A stretch of DNA of 64,000 nt, taken from assembly GCA_965203685.1 (NCBI GenBank), contig OZ241908.1:3720001-3784000 (forward strand). The letters run 5' to 3'. The notes beneath the pieces are model-generated. The model was not told the origin of the DNA and made no database searches. It worked only from the letters and a program-made list of their open reading frames with translations. This document shows, in pieces, positions 9,558 through 19,347 of the stretch. Positions within the stretch are counted from its first letter, which is position 1. Each line of letters opens with the position of its first letter. Made by a program: the position numbers and the translations under genes. The DNA is from VXYL01 sp965203685 (GTDB taxonomy: Bacteria; Pseudomonadota; Gammaproteobacteria; Pseudomonadales; Azotimanducaceae).

Positions 9558-10691
9558 TCAGATCACCCCGTGCGGCTCCAACCCAAGGAAGAACTGCCCG
9601 GCGGTCTCGTAGTGCGCCTCGCGGCCCTGGACCTGTTGCGTGATGACGTGGATGTCCTGGAACCGGCGCTGGATAGCGCGGTCGTGGAAGATCGACGTCG
9701 AACCGCTCAAGTTGTAGGCGATGTCGACGACTTCCGCCGACTGGCGGATGGCATGGGTGCCGGCCATGCGCAGGGCGATGCGGTGTTCCATGGTGATCTC
9801 GCCGGTTGCCTTGACGGCGCGCCAAACGGATCCGGCCGAGTCGAAGAGCAGCGCCTTCGCGGCGCGCCATTTCGCTTCCGCCATGCCGATCTGGCGCTGG
9901 ATCACGGGATCCTCGCACAGCGGCCGGTTGCCGAACCGAGGGCGCTTGTCGCTGCACAACTCGATCGTGGTGTCGAGTCCGGCCCGCGAGACGCCCAAGG
10001 CGACGCATCCGAAGCCGCATGCGAACAACAGACCTTGGGGGATCACGTAGATCGGGCCCGGTTCACGCGGCGCCACGTCCATACGCATGGTGTGCCCGGC
10101 GGGAACGAAGAGGTCGTCGACGCGGAAGCTGAAGCTCCCGGTGCCGCGTAGGCCGCTGACCTGCCACACGTCGATGAATTCCACATCCTGCCGCGGTAGC
10201 AGGTGTAGTCGCGGGGGCTTGCCGCGCCCGCCGGAGACCGCGGCCAACCAGTTGGCGTGGCGACAGCCGCTTGAGAACATCCAACGTCCCGTGAGCCGGA
10301 AGCCGCCGTCGACCTCGTCGACCTCGATGGGGCCTTGCGGCGGGCCGTTGCCGACGACGGTTTCGGGGTTGCCCCACACTTCGGCCGCCAACGCGGCCGG
10401 GGCACGGCAACTGGTCGTCGCGAACACGGTACCTTGGTTGAAGCACCAGCCGGTGCTGCCGTCGGCATAGGCAATCGTGCGCACGACGTCGAGGTAGTCC
10501 AGCCAGTCCATCTCCTCGCCGCCGACCGAGCGCGGAACCAGTAGTCGGAACAGGCCGTTGCGCTTCATTTCGTCCGCCAACGGCTTGGGGAGCTCGCGGT
10601 TCGCGTCGATGTCATCGGCGGCCGCGGCGATGCGCGGCACGAGCGCCTCGGCCCGTGCAAGGGGCGACAGGTCACCGTTGTCGGTATCCAT
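9558..10691 (-). CDS. Acyl-CoA dehydrogenase-like flavoprotein (class D monooxygenase type)
   Basis: A 377-residue flavin enzyme of the acyl-CoA dehydrogenase superfamily. The N-terminal helical domain (LVPRIAAAADDIDANRELP, then GLFRLLVPRSVGGEEMDW), the central beta domain (GGFRLTGRWMFSSGCRHA around residues 150-165) and the C-terminal helical domain with HAIRQSAEVVDIAYNLSG match the subgroup that includes HsaA-type flavin-dependent monooxygenases. That subgroup lacks the catalytic glutamate of true acyl-CoA dehydrogenases. It probably hydroxylates an aromatic or cyclic substrate using reduced flavin from a partner reductase, which is not seen nearby. It is divergent from ispA with a gap of only 30 bp. 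Confidence 0.8.
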   Translation of the reverse strand: MDTDNGDLSPLARAEALVPRIAAAADDIDANRELPKPLADEMKRNGLFRLLVPRSVGGEEMDWLDYLDVVRTIAYADGSTGWCFNQGTVFATTSCRAPAALAAEVWGNPETVVGNGPPQGPIEVDEVDGGFRLTGRWMFSSGCRHANWLAAVSGGRGKPPRLHLLPRQDVEFIDVWQVSGLRGTGSFSFRVDDLFVPAGHTMRMDVAPREPGPIYVIPQGLLFACGFGCVALGVSRAGLDTTIELCSDKRPRFGNRPLCEDPVIQRQIGMAEAKWRAAKALLFDSAGSVWRAVKATGEITMEHRIALRMAGTHAIRQSAEVVDIAYNLSGSTSIFHDRAIQRRFQDIHVITQQVQGREAHYETAGQFFLGLEPHGVI

Positions 10692-10721
10692 CCGCCAGAG
10701 TTTACTGCATGATGTTCGGCC

Positions 10722-11576
10722 GTGAACGACGCCGAACGAGTCGACGCGGTTCTCGACGGTGTGCTTCCGCGAGTCCAGTTGATCGAGCCGCTCCCCGCCG
10801 CGATGCGCTACGCCGTCCTCGGTGGCGGCAAGCGGATTCGACCGCAGCTCGTGTACGCCGCAGGCCGCCTAGCGGGTGCGTCGCCCGAGTCCCTCGACCC
10901 GGCCGCCGCCGCCGTCGAACTCATCCACGCGTACTCGCTGATCCACGACGACCTACCGGCCATGGATGATGACGACCTGCGACGCGGGCGCCCAACCGTG
11001 CACCGCCGCTTCGACGAGGCGACCGCGATCCTCGCCGGCGATGCCCTGCAGGCGCTCGCCTTCGAGGTCATCGCGAAGGCCGAGGTCGACACGGCCACCA
11101 TGGGGGCTTGGGTGCGGCTGCTCGCCAAGGCCGCCGGACACGACGGGATGGTGGGCGGCCAAGTCCTCGACCTTGCGGGCGAAGACCGCGCGCTCAATCA
11201 AACGGAGCTCGAAGCTCTGCATCGCCGCAAGACTGGAGCGCTGATCCACGCGGCAGTCATGATGGGCGGCGTCGCAGGCCAACTCGATGCCGAGGAGTTG
11301 GCGAGCCTCGGCCGGTTCGGTGCGGACATCGGGCTTGCGTTCCAGGTCCACGACGACGTCCTCGATGCGACGACCGCCACCGAGGTGCTTGGCAAGCCGC
11401 AAGGCTCGGACGTCCGGCAGGGCAAGTCGACCTACGTGAGCCTGCTGGGCATCGAGGATGCGCGCAAGCACGCACGGGCGGTCTACCAGGGCGCATGCTC
11501 ACACTTGGCAGCGTTTGGAAGCCGCGCCGACGCCCTGCTCGCCATCGCCGAGCACATCGTGAGACGGGAGAACTGA
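10722..11576 (+). CDS. ispA: Farnesyl diphosphate synthase (polyprenyl synthetase family)
   Basis: A 284-residue trans-prenyltransferase that condenses isopentenyl diphosphate with allylic diphosphates in isoprenoid synthesis. Diagnostic features are GGGKRIRPQLV (about 34-44), the first aspartate-rich motif DDLPAMDDDD (from residue 76), GQVLDLAGE, KTGALI, the second motif QVHDDVLD and GKPQGSDVRQGKSTYVSL. Length and motif spacing fit bacterial IspA. The start is GTG at 10722. In many bacteria xseB and dxs flank ispA; here neither does. Instead an ankyrin protein gene follows after two bases. The exact product chain length (C15 or C20) cannot be read with certainty. Confidence 0.93.
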   Translation: MNDAERVDAVLDGVLPRVQLIEPLPAAMRYAVLGGGKRIRPQLVYAAGRLAGASPESLDPAAAAVELIHAYSLIHDDLPAMDDDDLRRGRPTVHRRFDEATAILAGDALQALAFEVIAKAEVDTATMGAWVRLLAKAAGHDGMVGGQVLDLAGEDRALNQTELEALHRRKTGALIHAAVMMGGVAGQLDAEELASLGRFGADIGLAFQVHDDVLDATTATEVLGKPQGSDVRQGKSTYVSLLGIEDARKHARAVYQGACSHLAAFGSRADALLAIAEHIVRREN

Positions 11577-11578
11577 TT

Positions 11579-13192
11579 GTGGCCGTCGAACTGATCAAAC
11601 CCATCGAACTGATCGCCGGGGACAAGGACTGGACGGACACCTGGCGCGCCGACGATGTCTGGGCCGTGCTCAACGCTGCACGCGACGGCGATGTCGCGGG
11701 ACTGCGCGCCTTGTTGACCCGAGATCCGAGCTTGGTCCGCGCCGATTACTGGTACACGCCGCCCTTGCACTTTGCTGTGCGCGAGGGCCACCTCGAGGCC
11801 GTCAAAGTCCTCGTGGAAGCGGGCGGCGATCTGACGCACCGTTCGCTCCACGGCGGAGAACCGCTCATTGAGATCGCCCTGGACCGCGACCACGACGACG
11901 TCGCGCTGTACTTGCGCAGCGAACTCAACGGGCGCGCCGACTCCGACGGGACATCCCACGCAATCCACGAGGCCGTCGCCGACGACGACCTTGCCCGCGT
12001 CGAAGGGCTGCTCAACAAGGATCCCAGCTTGAGCAACCGCGGCGACACCTTGGGACGGAGACCCCTGCACCTCGCCGTCGACGCCGGCAGTCAAGCGATG
12101 GTCGACCTCCTGCTTCGCCACGGCGCCGACGTCGATGGCACCGGCTTCAGCGCAGAAGACCGGCTCGGCGGCGGTGGTTTCCGGCCGATCACGCTGGCCC
12201 TCTGGCATACGCCGTATTGGCGTCAACGCAACGACTACGCCATGGTCCGCCACCTGCTTGCCCACGGCGCCCATTACACGATGACGGTTGCCGCGGCGCT
12301 CGGCGACGCGGAACGGGTCCGCGAACTCCTTGCCGAGGACAGCGCGCTCGCCAACGACGTCGAGTCGTGCGGTAAGCGGCCGCTCTCCGCAGCGGCCGAA
12401 CGGGGCCACGACGAGATCGTCGACGCGCTACTCGATGCCGGTGCCGACCCCACGCTGGCGGAGGGCCCGATGTGCCCTCACGGGAATGCGCTGTGGAGCG
12501 CAGCACGGTTTGGGCATGCAGCCATCGCCGAACGCCTACTCGTTGCCGGTGCCGACCCCAATGGCTACATGGAGTCCTCGGGCACACCGACCGGGTCCGC
12601 CAAGGACGCCGACATGCGCGCCCTCCTATACCGGTATGGCGGACGCGTCGGCATTGACCAGCACGTCCACGAAGGCGGGATCGATGCCGTCGCGGCGCTC
12701 CTCGACGCCCGGCCTGAACTCTTCGACGAGATCCGCACCACCGAGGCCTTCACGCTGGCGGTGTCTGCCGGACACGACGCGATCGTCCGCCTGCTCTTGG
12801 CGCGGGGCTTAAGGATCCCCGCAGTCGTGACCTACTGCCAGAGCTACCTGTGGCGTTCGCTCGACCTCGCCCGGTTGCTCCTCGAACACGGCATGGACCC
12901 GAGCCTGCCGAATTGGCAACGGGTGACGCCGCTCCACTACCTCGCCGCCGCGGGCGACATCGAGAAGGCGAAGCTGTTCCTCGAGTACGGCGCCGACGCC
13001 AACGCGGTGGACGAGGAGTACCGCACCAACCCCCTCGGCTGGGCCGCGCGCAAGGGGCAAGTGGACTTCGTCCGCTTCGCCTTGCAGCACGGCTTCGAGG
13101 CTTCGCTGCCCTCGGCACCCGACTGGGCGCAGCCGGCTTCCTGGGCGCGGCGGCGCGGCCACGGGGCCATCGTGGATCTGTTGGAACGGTAG
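11579..13192 (+). CDS. Ankyrin-repeat protein
   Basis: About 537 residues from GTG 11579, chosen because GGGAG lies 8 bases upstream and the gene then begins two bases after the ispA stop. The open frame extends further upstream only inside ispA. Most of the protein consists of ankyrin repeats, for example TPPLHFAVREGHLEAVKVLVEAG, RRPLHLAVDAGSQAMVDLLLRHGAD, KRPLSAAAERGHDEIVDALLDAGADP and NPLGWAARKGQVDFVRFALQHG. There is no signal peptide or membrane segment, so it is probably cytosolic and acts by protein binding. Tight spacing suggests co-translation with ispA, but a functional link is only inferred. Confidence 0.88.
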   Translation: MAVELIKPIELIAGDKDWTDTWRADDVWAVLNAARDGDVAGLRALLTRDPSLVRADYWYTPPLHFAVREGHLEAVKVLVEAGGDLTHRSLHGGEPLIEIALDRDHDDVALYLRSELNGRADSDGTSHAIHEAVADDDLARVEGLLNKDPSLSNRGDTLGRRPLHLAVDAGSQAMVDLLLRHGADVDGTGFSAEDRLGGGGFRPITLALWHTPYWRQRNDYAMVRHLLAHGAHYTMTVAAALGDAERVRELLAEDSALANDVESCGKRPLSAAAERGHDEIVDALLDAGADPTLAEGPMCPHGNALWSAARFGHAAIAERLLVAGADPNGYMESSGTPTGSAKDADMRALLYRYGGRVGIDQHVHEGGIDAVAALLDARPELFDEIRTTEAFTLAVSAGHDAIVRLLLARGLRIPAVVTYCQSYLWRSLDLARLLLEHGMDPSLPNWQRVTPLHYLAAAGDIEKAKLFLEYGADANAVDEEYRTNPLGWAARKGQVDFVRFALQHGFEASLPSAPDWAQPASWARRRGHGAIVDLLER

Positions 13193-13201
13193 GCGCGCCG
13201 A

Positions 13202-14047
13202 CTAACGCCCGGCCAACGAACGCGGCGAGGGCAGCAACATCGGGGTCGAGGACTGGTATTCACCGTAGCCCGCGTACTTGTCCGCCGAGACCGACTCGGT
13301 GAACCGAATCGAGCCTACGAACACCGCCACCAACGCGATAAAGCCCAGGCCGCTCCAGTGCAGCCACTGCCCGGATGCCGCGACCGCGAATAGGTAGAAG
13401 ACGGCCCACTGGCCAAGTTCGGCCGCGTAGTTGGGGTGGCGGGAGTAGCGGAAAAGCCCGGTCGCCATGAACGGTTGCGCGATCTCCTCGCCGCCCTCGC
13501 GGCGTCGTTTCTTGTCCTGCTGGAACGCCCACATCTGTTCGTCGGCAACGGTCTCGACAACGAGCAGCGCGAGGAACAGCACGGTGGCGATGTAGTCGAG
13601 GGCGTTGAGAGGCACGTCCTGGGCTACCCAAGCCTGGTGGATCGGCGCCGTGAAGAGCCAGATGATCAGCATCTGCCCGGGTACGCCGAACGTGGCGATC
13701 AGCGCCGCGAATGCGACCGGTGGAAGCCGTTCGCGCAGCACGCCCCAGCGGTAGTCCTCGCCGCCCGGACGGAAACCGCCCTTGCGCGCGAAGTTGAACG
13801 TCAGCCGGGCGCCCCAAAGGCAGACCAGCAAGGTCATCAAGTTGACCCGGGTCGAAGAGAACGCCAGCGCGCTCGCCACGATCAGGCAGTAGATGGGCGG
13901 GCAGAGGGACCAGAGGCGGTCGACCCAGGAGCACTCCCGGGTCGCGAAGGAAATGACCAGCACGGCGATCGACAGGACGATGCACAGGTCGAGCGCGGTC
14001 CCGAATGGCGTCCCGATCAACGGGTGGGGGATGAAGTTCAAGTCCAT
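13202..14047 (-). CDS. DUF1295 / steroid 5-alpha-reductase-like membrane protein
   Basis: A 281-residue polytopic membrane protein. Hydrophobic segments occur at about residues 18-36, 55-80, 105-130, 145-165 and 215-245. The C-terminal half carries the DUF1295 hallmark GLFRYSRHPNYAAELGQW, then KYAGYGEYQSSTPMLLP. This family resembles steroid 5-alpha reductases and isoprenylcysteine methyltransferases, which use NADPH or SAM on lipidic substrates; the true substrate is unknown. The gene starts 15 bases after the stop of the upstream PhyH gene on the same strand, so the two probably form an operon acting on a hydrophobic metabolite. Confidence 0.88.
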   Translation of the reverse strand: MDLNFIPHPLIGTPFGTALDLCIVLSIAVLVISFATRECSWVDRLWSLCPPIYCLIVASALAFSSTRVNLMTLLVCLWGARLTFNFARKGGFRPGGEDYRWGVLRERLPPVAFAALIATFGVPGQMLIIWLFTAPIHQAWVAQDVPLNALDYIATVLFLALLVVETVADEQMWAFQQDKKRRREGGEEIAQPFMATGLFRYSRHPNYAAELGQWAVFYLFAVAASGQWLHWSGLGFIALVAVFVGSIRFTESVSADKYAGYGEYQSSTPMLLPSPRSLAGR

Positions 14048-14062
14048 CGTGCTGCGCTCCCT

Positions 14063-15124
14063 TTAAGAGCCGTCGGCTACGAAATCCCATTCCGACCAGT
14101 GGTCGCACATCTTGTCCACCGAGGTCCGGTACGGGTCGTAGTCGTCGGGATAGTCGAGGAAGTCCAGGTTCAGCGCCCGGTCCGGATGGTCCGACACGCC
14201 CCAGCCCACCACAGGGTCGCCTTCGAAGGGGTTCTCCGGGCGAAAGCGGCGGATGCGGAAGAACACGTTCATGCGCGGATCGTCGCTCAAGTTCGGCGTC
14301 GCCGTATGCGGCAGCGAGTGCATGGCGATGACCGCGTCGCCCTCCTCCATCAACACCGGCGTCAGTTCCGGCCAGGGCCACTGGTCGTGCTCGAAACGGG
14401 TGTCCGGGTAGGTGGCCACCATCGCCGGTGGCATGATGCCGGCGAACGCGCCGTCCTCGCCCATGGGCTGCAGGCGCGGCCAATCCGGTCCACCGCCGCC
14501 GATCGGTCCCCCCTTGTCGCGCTGCCTGCGAAAGAACGCCTCGACAGCCTCGTGCGCGCCGCGCCGCACCGAGAACTGCCCCTTGCCCGGCCGTCGCTGG
14601 TCGTTCAGACAGACGCCGACCAGCGCCGTGTAGCTGCCGATCGCCACGGTCCGCTCCCGGTCCTGCCAAAGCGGCGCACCGCCCGCCGGACCGCGCCACT
14701 TGGGATCGCCGTCGTGGCCCCATGTCTCCAACGTCTCGCCACGGGCCTCAAGCTCGGCGCGCGTGAGCGGACAGGGTCCGGCCCAGCCTCCGTCGACGTG
14801 CGCCCCCGGTGCGGCTTTCGACGTCACCTTGCGGCGGCCCACGGCATCGGTCTCGTTGGGCAGTGTGACGGCGACCTGGGCATTCACCGGCGCGGTGTGC
14901 GGCCCCATGGTGCCCAGCATCAACTCGCGCAGCACCGAGTCGTTGTAGAGGCCGTTGATCGCCGGGTTGTCGCCATGGACGATGCGGCTGGGATCCTGGA
15001 TGATCAGTGCTTTCGCTCGCCGGGTCACGTCCCGAGGCACCGCGTTCTTGAGAACCACGAAGCCGTCATGCTTGAGGGTGCGCATCTGGGCATCGGAGAG
15101 GCGGGTGGAGTGTGGTTCTGACAT
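14063..15124 (-). CDS. Phytanoyl-CoA dioxygenase (PhyH) family protein
   Basis: A 353-residue Fe(II)/2-oxoglutarate-dependent dioxygenase of the PhyH family. The start ATG 15124 gives MSEPHSTRLSDAQMRTLKHDGFVVLKNAV, a typical PhyH N terminus. Ligands are visible as H109-x-D111 (GAHVDGGW) and a distal His in AMHSLPHTATPN, with the Arg of RMNVFFRIR as likely 2-oxoglutarate anchor. The family hydroxylates lipids and diverse small molecules; this substrate is unknown. It is divergent from the penicillin acylase gene and is followed at 15 bp by the DUF1295 gene. Two further, quite different PhyH genes lie in this window. Confidence 0.88.
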   Translation of the reverse strand: MSEPHSTRLSDAQMRTLKHDGFVVLKNAVPRDVTRRAKALIIQDPSRIVHGDNPAINGLYNDSVLRELMLGTMGPHTAPVNAQVAVTLPNETDAVGRRKVTSKAAPGAHVDGGWAGPCPLTRAELEARGETLETWGHDGDPKWRGPAGGAPLWQDRERTVAIGSYTALVGVCLNDQRRPGKGQFSVRRGAHEAVEAFFRRQRDKGGPIGGGGPDWPRLQPMGEDGAFAGIMPPAMVATYPDTRFEHDQWPWPELTPVLMEEGDAVIAMHSLPHTATPNLSDDPRMNVFFRIRRFRPENPFEGDPVVGWGVSDHPDRALNLDFLDYPDDYDPYRTSVDKMCDHWSEWDFVADGS

Positions 15125-15208
15125 GGCGGGTACGTGCGTATGACGGTCGCAAGCATAGCAACCCCGACTCGCCGTGGTACCGTTCCGCTTCTTCCGCCAG
15201 GAATCGAC

Positions 15209-17578
15209 ATGCGACTGACCCAGGCTGATCTCGCCGACGCCCTGCCTGACCTCGAGTCCACCATCCGCATCGGCGAACTGGACGGCGCCGTCGATATCGT
15301 CCGCGACGCCTGGGGCGTCCCGCACATCCGCGCCACCACCGAGCACGACGCGTTCCTCGCGCAAGGCTTCGCCACCGCCCAGGATCGCCTCTGGCACATG
15401 GACTACGACCGCCACCGGGCACTCGGTCGATGGTCGGAGTACGTCGGTGAGTCGGGCCTGGGCGAGGATCGGGCCATGCGGACGTTCGGCGTCGAACGAG
15501 CCGCGAAAGCGGACTTGGCGGTGTGCAGCCCCGCTGCGCAGGCGATGCTCGAAGCCTACGCCGCTGGCGTCAACGCGTTCATCGAGACCACCGCATCGTT
15601 GCCCGTGGAGTATCGACTCGTCGAGGCCGAGCCCGAGCCGTGGGCGGCCTGGCATTGCCTTGCTGTCTACAAGGTCCGCAACATGCTGATGGGCACGTTC
15701 GAGATGAAACTGTGGCGAGCGCGCTTGGCCTTGGCCCTGGGTCCCGAACGTGCGGCTGCCCTGTTTCCGAGCTACCCAAAGGATGGTTTGGTGTCGGTGC
15801 CGCCGGGCGAGACCTTCGGCGAACTCGGCCTCGACTGTCTCGACGAACTGACCGCCGCCGTGGCCGAACTCGAATGGCTCGGGGTGGAGCGCGGCAAGGC
15901 CCCACGATCGGGCGAGGCCGACGGTGGCAGCAACGCCTGGGTCATCGGCGGCGCGCGCACTGCGTCGGGACTGCCCTTGGTCGCGGGCGACTCCCACCGT
16001 GGACTCGATACGCCGAACGTCTACTACCAGGTCCACATCAACTGCCCGAGCCTCCGGTGCTCCGGCTACTCCCTCCCCGGCGTGCCCGCGATGCCGCACT
16101 TCAGCCACAACGAAGCCGTCGCCTGGGGCATGACGCACGGCTTCGGGGACTACCAGGATCTCTACATCGAGCGATTCCGCGAGGCCAACGGGGGTTTGGA
16201 GTACGCCTACCGAGGCGACTGGCTGCCCGCCGAGGTCAAAACGGAAACCCTAGTCGTCCGCGGTGGCAACGCCGAGGCGCTCACCGTGGTGCGCACTCGC
16301 CACGGTCCGATCGTCGCCGGCGACCCGGCGGCCGGCCATGGTCTCGCCTTCAAGCACACGGGTACGAGCAGCGGTACGGCCTGGCCCAATACGCTCTACG
16401 AGCTTCTCGTTGCCAAGAACGCGGACGAGGCCGAGGACGCGCTGCGGGAATGGACCGAACCCGTCAACAACTTCGTCTACGCGGACATCCACGGCGAGTT
16501 CGGCTACCGGTACCGGGGCCGCATCCCCGTGCGCTCCCGTGCCAACGCCTGGGCACCCGTGCCTGGCTGGACCGGCGCGCACGAGTGGCAAGGCCAGATC
16601 CCCTTCGAAGAGATGCCGCACGCGCGCAACCCGGACGCGGGCTTCGTGGTGACCTGCAACAACGCGCCGACCACGGCGGACTACCCGCACTACATCAACA
16701 CCTTCTTCGCGCCCGACTGGCGGGCCCAACGGATTACCACGCGGCTCGGTGCGATCGCTGACGGTACGGCCACGCCTGCAGACATGGCCGCAATCCACGC
16801 GGATCGCGAGTCGATCCCGGCGTCCCTGTTGATCGAGCGACTGCGGTCGTTCGAACCCGACACACCGCTCGCGCGGGAGATGCGCGACATGCTCATCAAC
16901 TGGGATGGGCGGATGGACCGCTCATCCACAGCCGCGGCCATCTACGGCACCGTACGAACCTACCTTTTCGCCGACGTCGTCAAGGCGGCGCTCGGCCCGA
17001 TCGCGGAGGCCGCCCTGGTTCCCGCCGGGCAGATCGGGCGTGGTGCCGGCGGCCATGCGGGTACCTTGTACACCCGCGCATTGAGGGCGTTGGCGGCCGA
17101 CGATGACTCGGTCTTGCCCCGGGGAACGACCTGGGCGGACCTGATCCGATCCGCCTTGAACCAAGCCGGGGCCGAACTCGCCGCGCGGCTCGGCCCCGAG
17201 GCGTCGCAGTGGCAATGGGGTGCCGTCCACCGCACCCGCCCGCGCCACCCGCTATCCCGCGCCTTCCCGGAGTCGGCCAGCCTGCTCGACCCGCCGCGGA
17301 TCGCCACCCACGGCGACGGCGACACGCCGCTGGCCGGCGCCTACTCCATGATCGACCGGTTCAGCGCCACAGTGATGTCGGTCAACCGCTACATTCACGA
17401 CCCGTTCGACTGGCGCAACTCGCGCTGGATCGTGCCGCTTGGCGCATCGGGGCACCCCGGCAGCCCGCACTATGCCGACCAGGCACCGAATTGGGCCGAC
17501 GTGGAGACGATCCCGCAGCTTTGGGACTGGGCCGACATCGTCGACGCCGCTGAGACGCGGCAGACGCTGGAACCTTGA
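15209..17578 (+). CDS. Penicillin acylase family N-terminal nucleophile hydrolase
   Basis: About 789 residues from ATG 15209, preferred because AGGAA lies 6-7 bases upstream; the frame is open to 15134. The protein matches the penicillin G acylase/AHL acylase/aculeacin family: the alpha-chain region VDIVRDAWGVPHIRATTEHDAFLAQGFATAQDRLW, then the beta-chain start GGS(241)NAWVIGG. Autocleavage would expose Ser241 as nucleophile. VAGDSHRGL, MTHGF and the beta-chain Asn in CNNAP follow the family. No clear signal peptide is present, which is odd for a family that is usually periplasmic. Amide substrates could include lactams, AHL signals or lipopeptides. Confidence 0.88.
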   Translation: MRLTQADLADALPDLESTIRIGELDGAVDIVRDAWGVPHIRATTEHDAFLAQGFATAQDRLWHMDYDRHRALGRWSEYVGESGLGEDRAMRTFGVERAAKADLAVCSPAAQAMLEAYAAGVNAFIETTASLPVEYRLVEAEPEPWAAWHCLAVYKVRNMLMGTFEMKLWRARLALALGPERAAALFPSYPKDGLVSVPPGETFGELGLDCLDELTAAVAELEWLGVERGKAPRSGEADGGSNAWVIGGARTASGLPLVAGDSHRGLDTPNVYYQVHINCPSLRCSGYSLPGVPAMPHFSHNEAVAWGMTHGFGDYQDLYIERFREANGGLEYAYRGDWLPAEVKTETLVVRGGNAEALTVVRTRHGPIVAGDPAAGHGLAFKHTGTSSGTAWPNTLYELLVAKNADEAEDALREWTEPVNNFVYADIHGEFGYRYRGRIPVRSRANAWAPVPGWTGAHEWQGQIPFEEMPHARNPDAGFVVTCNNAPTTADYPHYINTFFAPDWRAQRITTRLGAIADGTATPADMAAIHADRESIPASLLIERLRSFEPDTPLAREMRDMLINWDGRMDRSSTAAAIYGTVRTYLFADVVKAALGPIAEAALVPAGQIGRGAGGHAGTLYTRALRALAADDDSVLPRGTTWADLIRSALNQAGAELAARLGPEASQWQWGAVHRTRPRHPLSRAFPESASLLDPPRIATHGDGDTPLAGAYSMIDRFSATVMSVNRYIHDPFDWRNSRWIVPLGASGHPGSPHYADQAPNWADVETIPQLWDWADIVDAAETRQTLEP

Positions 17579-17586
17579 GGCTGGGG

Positions 17587-19239
17587 TCACAACGTAGCCG
17601 TGATCTCCCCGAGCTTCTGCGTCAACAGCCGGTTCTCCTCGTAGTCGATCGGGATCACGACCAGGCTCGGGCCGTCGGCCTCGAAGGACGCCTCGAGCAC
17701 GCCGCGCAGATCCTCGCTTCGCGTACACGTGTAGCCGTTCCACCCGAACGCGTCGGCCAGCTTCGACCAATCCGGGTTGTCGAACGACAGGTCCGTGTGC
17801 CGACCGAAGGTGTTCTCCTGCTTCCACGCGATAAGCCCATACTCGCGGTCCTCCCACACCATCGCCGTCAACTGGCTGCCTAAGCGCTTCGCGGTCTCCA
17901 TCTCCTGGACGTTCATCAGGAAGCCGGCGTCACCGCATACCGCGAGGATCCGACGCTCCGGATGCACCAGGTTGGCCGCGATGGCGCCGGGCAATGCGAA
18001 GCCCATGGAGCAGAAGCCGTTGGGGATCAGGCAGGTGTTCGGGGTGTGACAGTGGTAGTGGCGCGCGATCCACATTTTGTGGGCGCCGACGTCGGAGAGC
18101 AGGATGTCCTCGGGGCCGAGGACCGCCCGGGCATCGGCCAGCGCCTTCTGCGGGCGGATGAGGCCCTCGGTCACATCGCCAGCGTGCTCGTCGATGTCGG
18201 TGATCATTTCCTTGCGCAGGTCGCGCTGGCGCGATACGTCGAAGGTGAGGCCGCCGACCCCATCGACGCGCTCGTTGAGCATCCACAACAGGTGTGCCAA
18301 GTCGCCGACGAGTTCGACTTCCGGGTGGTAGTGCGCATCCACCTCCGCGGGCAGGAAGTCGGCGTGGACGATGCGCTTGTCCGCGTTCGGGTTCCACAGT
18401 CGCGGGTGGTACTCCACCATGTCGAAGCCGAGCGAGATGACGAGATCGGCCTCGTCGATGGCGAGGTTCACGCGGTCCCGGGCGCCGAGGCCGGCGGTGA
18501 ACAGGCAGTATTCGGCGTCGAGGTCGACGCAACCTTTAGCCATGAACGTGCTGACCACGCCGATGCCGGTCTTTTCGCAGAACAGCTTCAGTTGGCGGCT
18601 GGCGCGGCGGCGGATGCAGCCGTTGCCGGCGAGGATGACGGGACGTTCGGCACCGCGTAGCAGTTCGAAGGCCTGGTTGACGATCTTGTCGTCCGCTACC
18701 GGGCGCCGCAGACGTCGGGGCGTCAAGGGTTCGGCGTTCGTTTCGTGCCCCGCGATGTCCTCCGGGAGTTCGATGTGCACAGCGCCTGGCTTCTCGGTCG
18801 TGGCGATGCCGACGGACTTGCGCACGATCTCAGGGATCGCCTCCGCAGTGCGCACCGTCTCGGCCCACTTGGTCACCGGCTCGAACATCGCCACGACGTC
18901 CATCACCTGGTGGGACTCCTTGTGCAGGCGGTGCGTGGTCCCCTGCCCGGTCAGCACGAGGAGCGGCGCCCGGTCCATGTTCGCGTCCGCGACGCCGGTG
19001 ATCAGGTTCGTCGCCCCCGGCCCCAACGTGCCCAGGCAGACTGCGGGCATGCCGGTGAGGCGCCCGTAAACCTCGGCCATGAAGGCGGCGCCCTGTTCGT
19101 GGCGGGTCAGCACGAAGCGGATCTTCTCCGACGCTTCGAGGGACATCATGAAGTCGGCGTTCTCCTCGCCGGGGACGCCGAAGATGTACTCGATGCCTTC
19201 CGCTTCGAGGCACTTTACGAAGAGATCGGACGCTTTCAT
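17587..19239 (-). CDS. Thiamine-diphosphate enzyme, acetolactate synthase large-subunit-like
   Basis: A 550-residue ThDP-dependent enzyme starting at ATG 19239 (GGAG six bases upstream). It has the three domains of acetohydroxyacid synthase: an N-terminal PYR domain with the catalytic glutamate E48 in RHEQGAAFMAEVYGRLTG, a central domain, and a C-terminal PP domain with the ThDP motif GDAGFLMNVQEMETAKR. Similarity is to the AlsS/IlvB-like group that forms acetolactate from pyruvate. No regulatory small subunit (IlvN/IlvH) or ilvC is adjacent, so a catabolic or stand-alone role is more likely than branched-chain amino acid synthesis. It is divergent from the DUF429-like gene. Confidence 0.87.
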   Translation of the reverse strand: MKASDLFVKCLEAEGIEYIFGVPGEENADFMMSLEASEKIRFVLTRHEQGAAFMAEVYGRLTGMPAVCLGTLGPGATNLITGVADANMDRAPLLVLTGQGTTHRLHKESHQVMDVVAMFEPVTKWAETVRTAEAIPEIVRKSVGIATTEKPGAVHIELPEDIAGHETNAEPLTPRRLRRPVADDKIVNQAFELLRGAERPVILAGNGCIRRRASRQLKLFCEKTGIGVVSTFMAKGCVDLDAEYCLFTAGLGARDRVNLAIDEADLVISLGFDMVEYHPRLWNPNADKRIVHADFLPAEVDAHYHPEVELVGDLAHLLWMLNERVDGVGGLTFDVSRQRDLRKEMITDIDEHAGDVTEGLIRPQKALADARAVLGPEDILLSDVGAHKMWIARHYHCHTPNTCLIPNGFCSMGFALPGAIAANLVHPERRILAVCGDAGFLMNVQEMETAKRLGSQLTAMVWEDREYGLIAWKQENTFGRHTDLSFDNPDWSKLADAFGWNGYTCTRSEDLRGVLEASFEADGPSLVVIPIDYEENRLLTQKLGEITATL

Positions 19240-19347
19240 GGGAATCTCCGTCGGTTGCCTGCCATTTGGACGGCGAGGGTACGCCCTTTGTTCCGGCCGG
19301 AATCGGTTCGTGGACGTCCGCACACCGCGTGACGTAGGTTGGCGTCG

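Noticed and set aside
11108..11578. Upstream extension of the ankyrin gene
   Set aside because: This part overlaps ispA in another frame; the GTG at 11579 has a ribosome site and starts the sensible protein.
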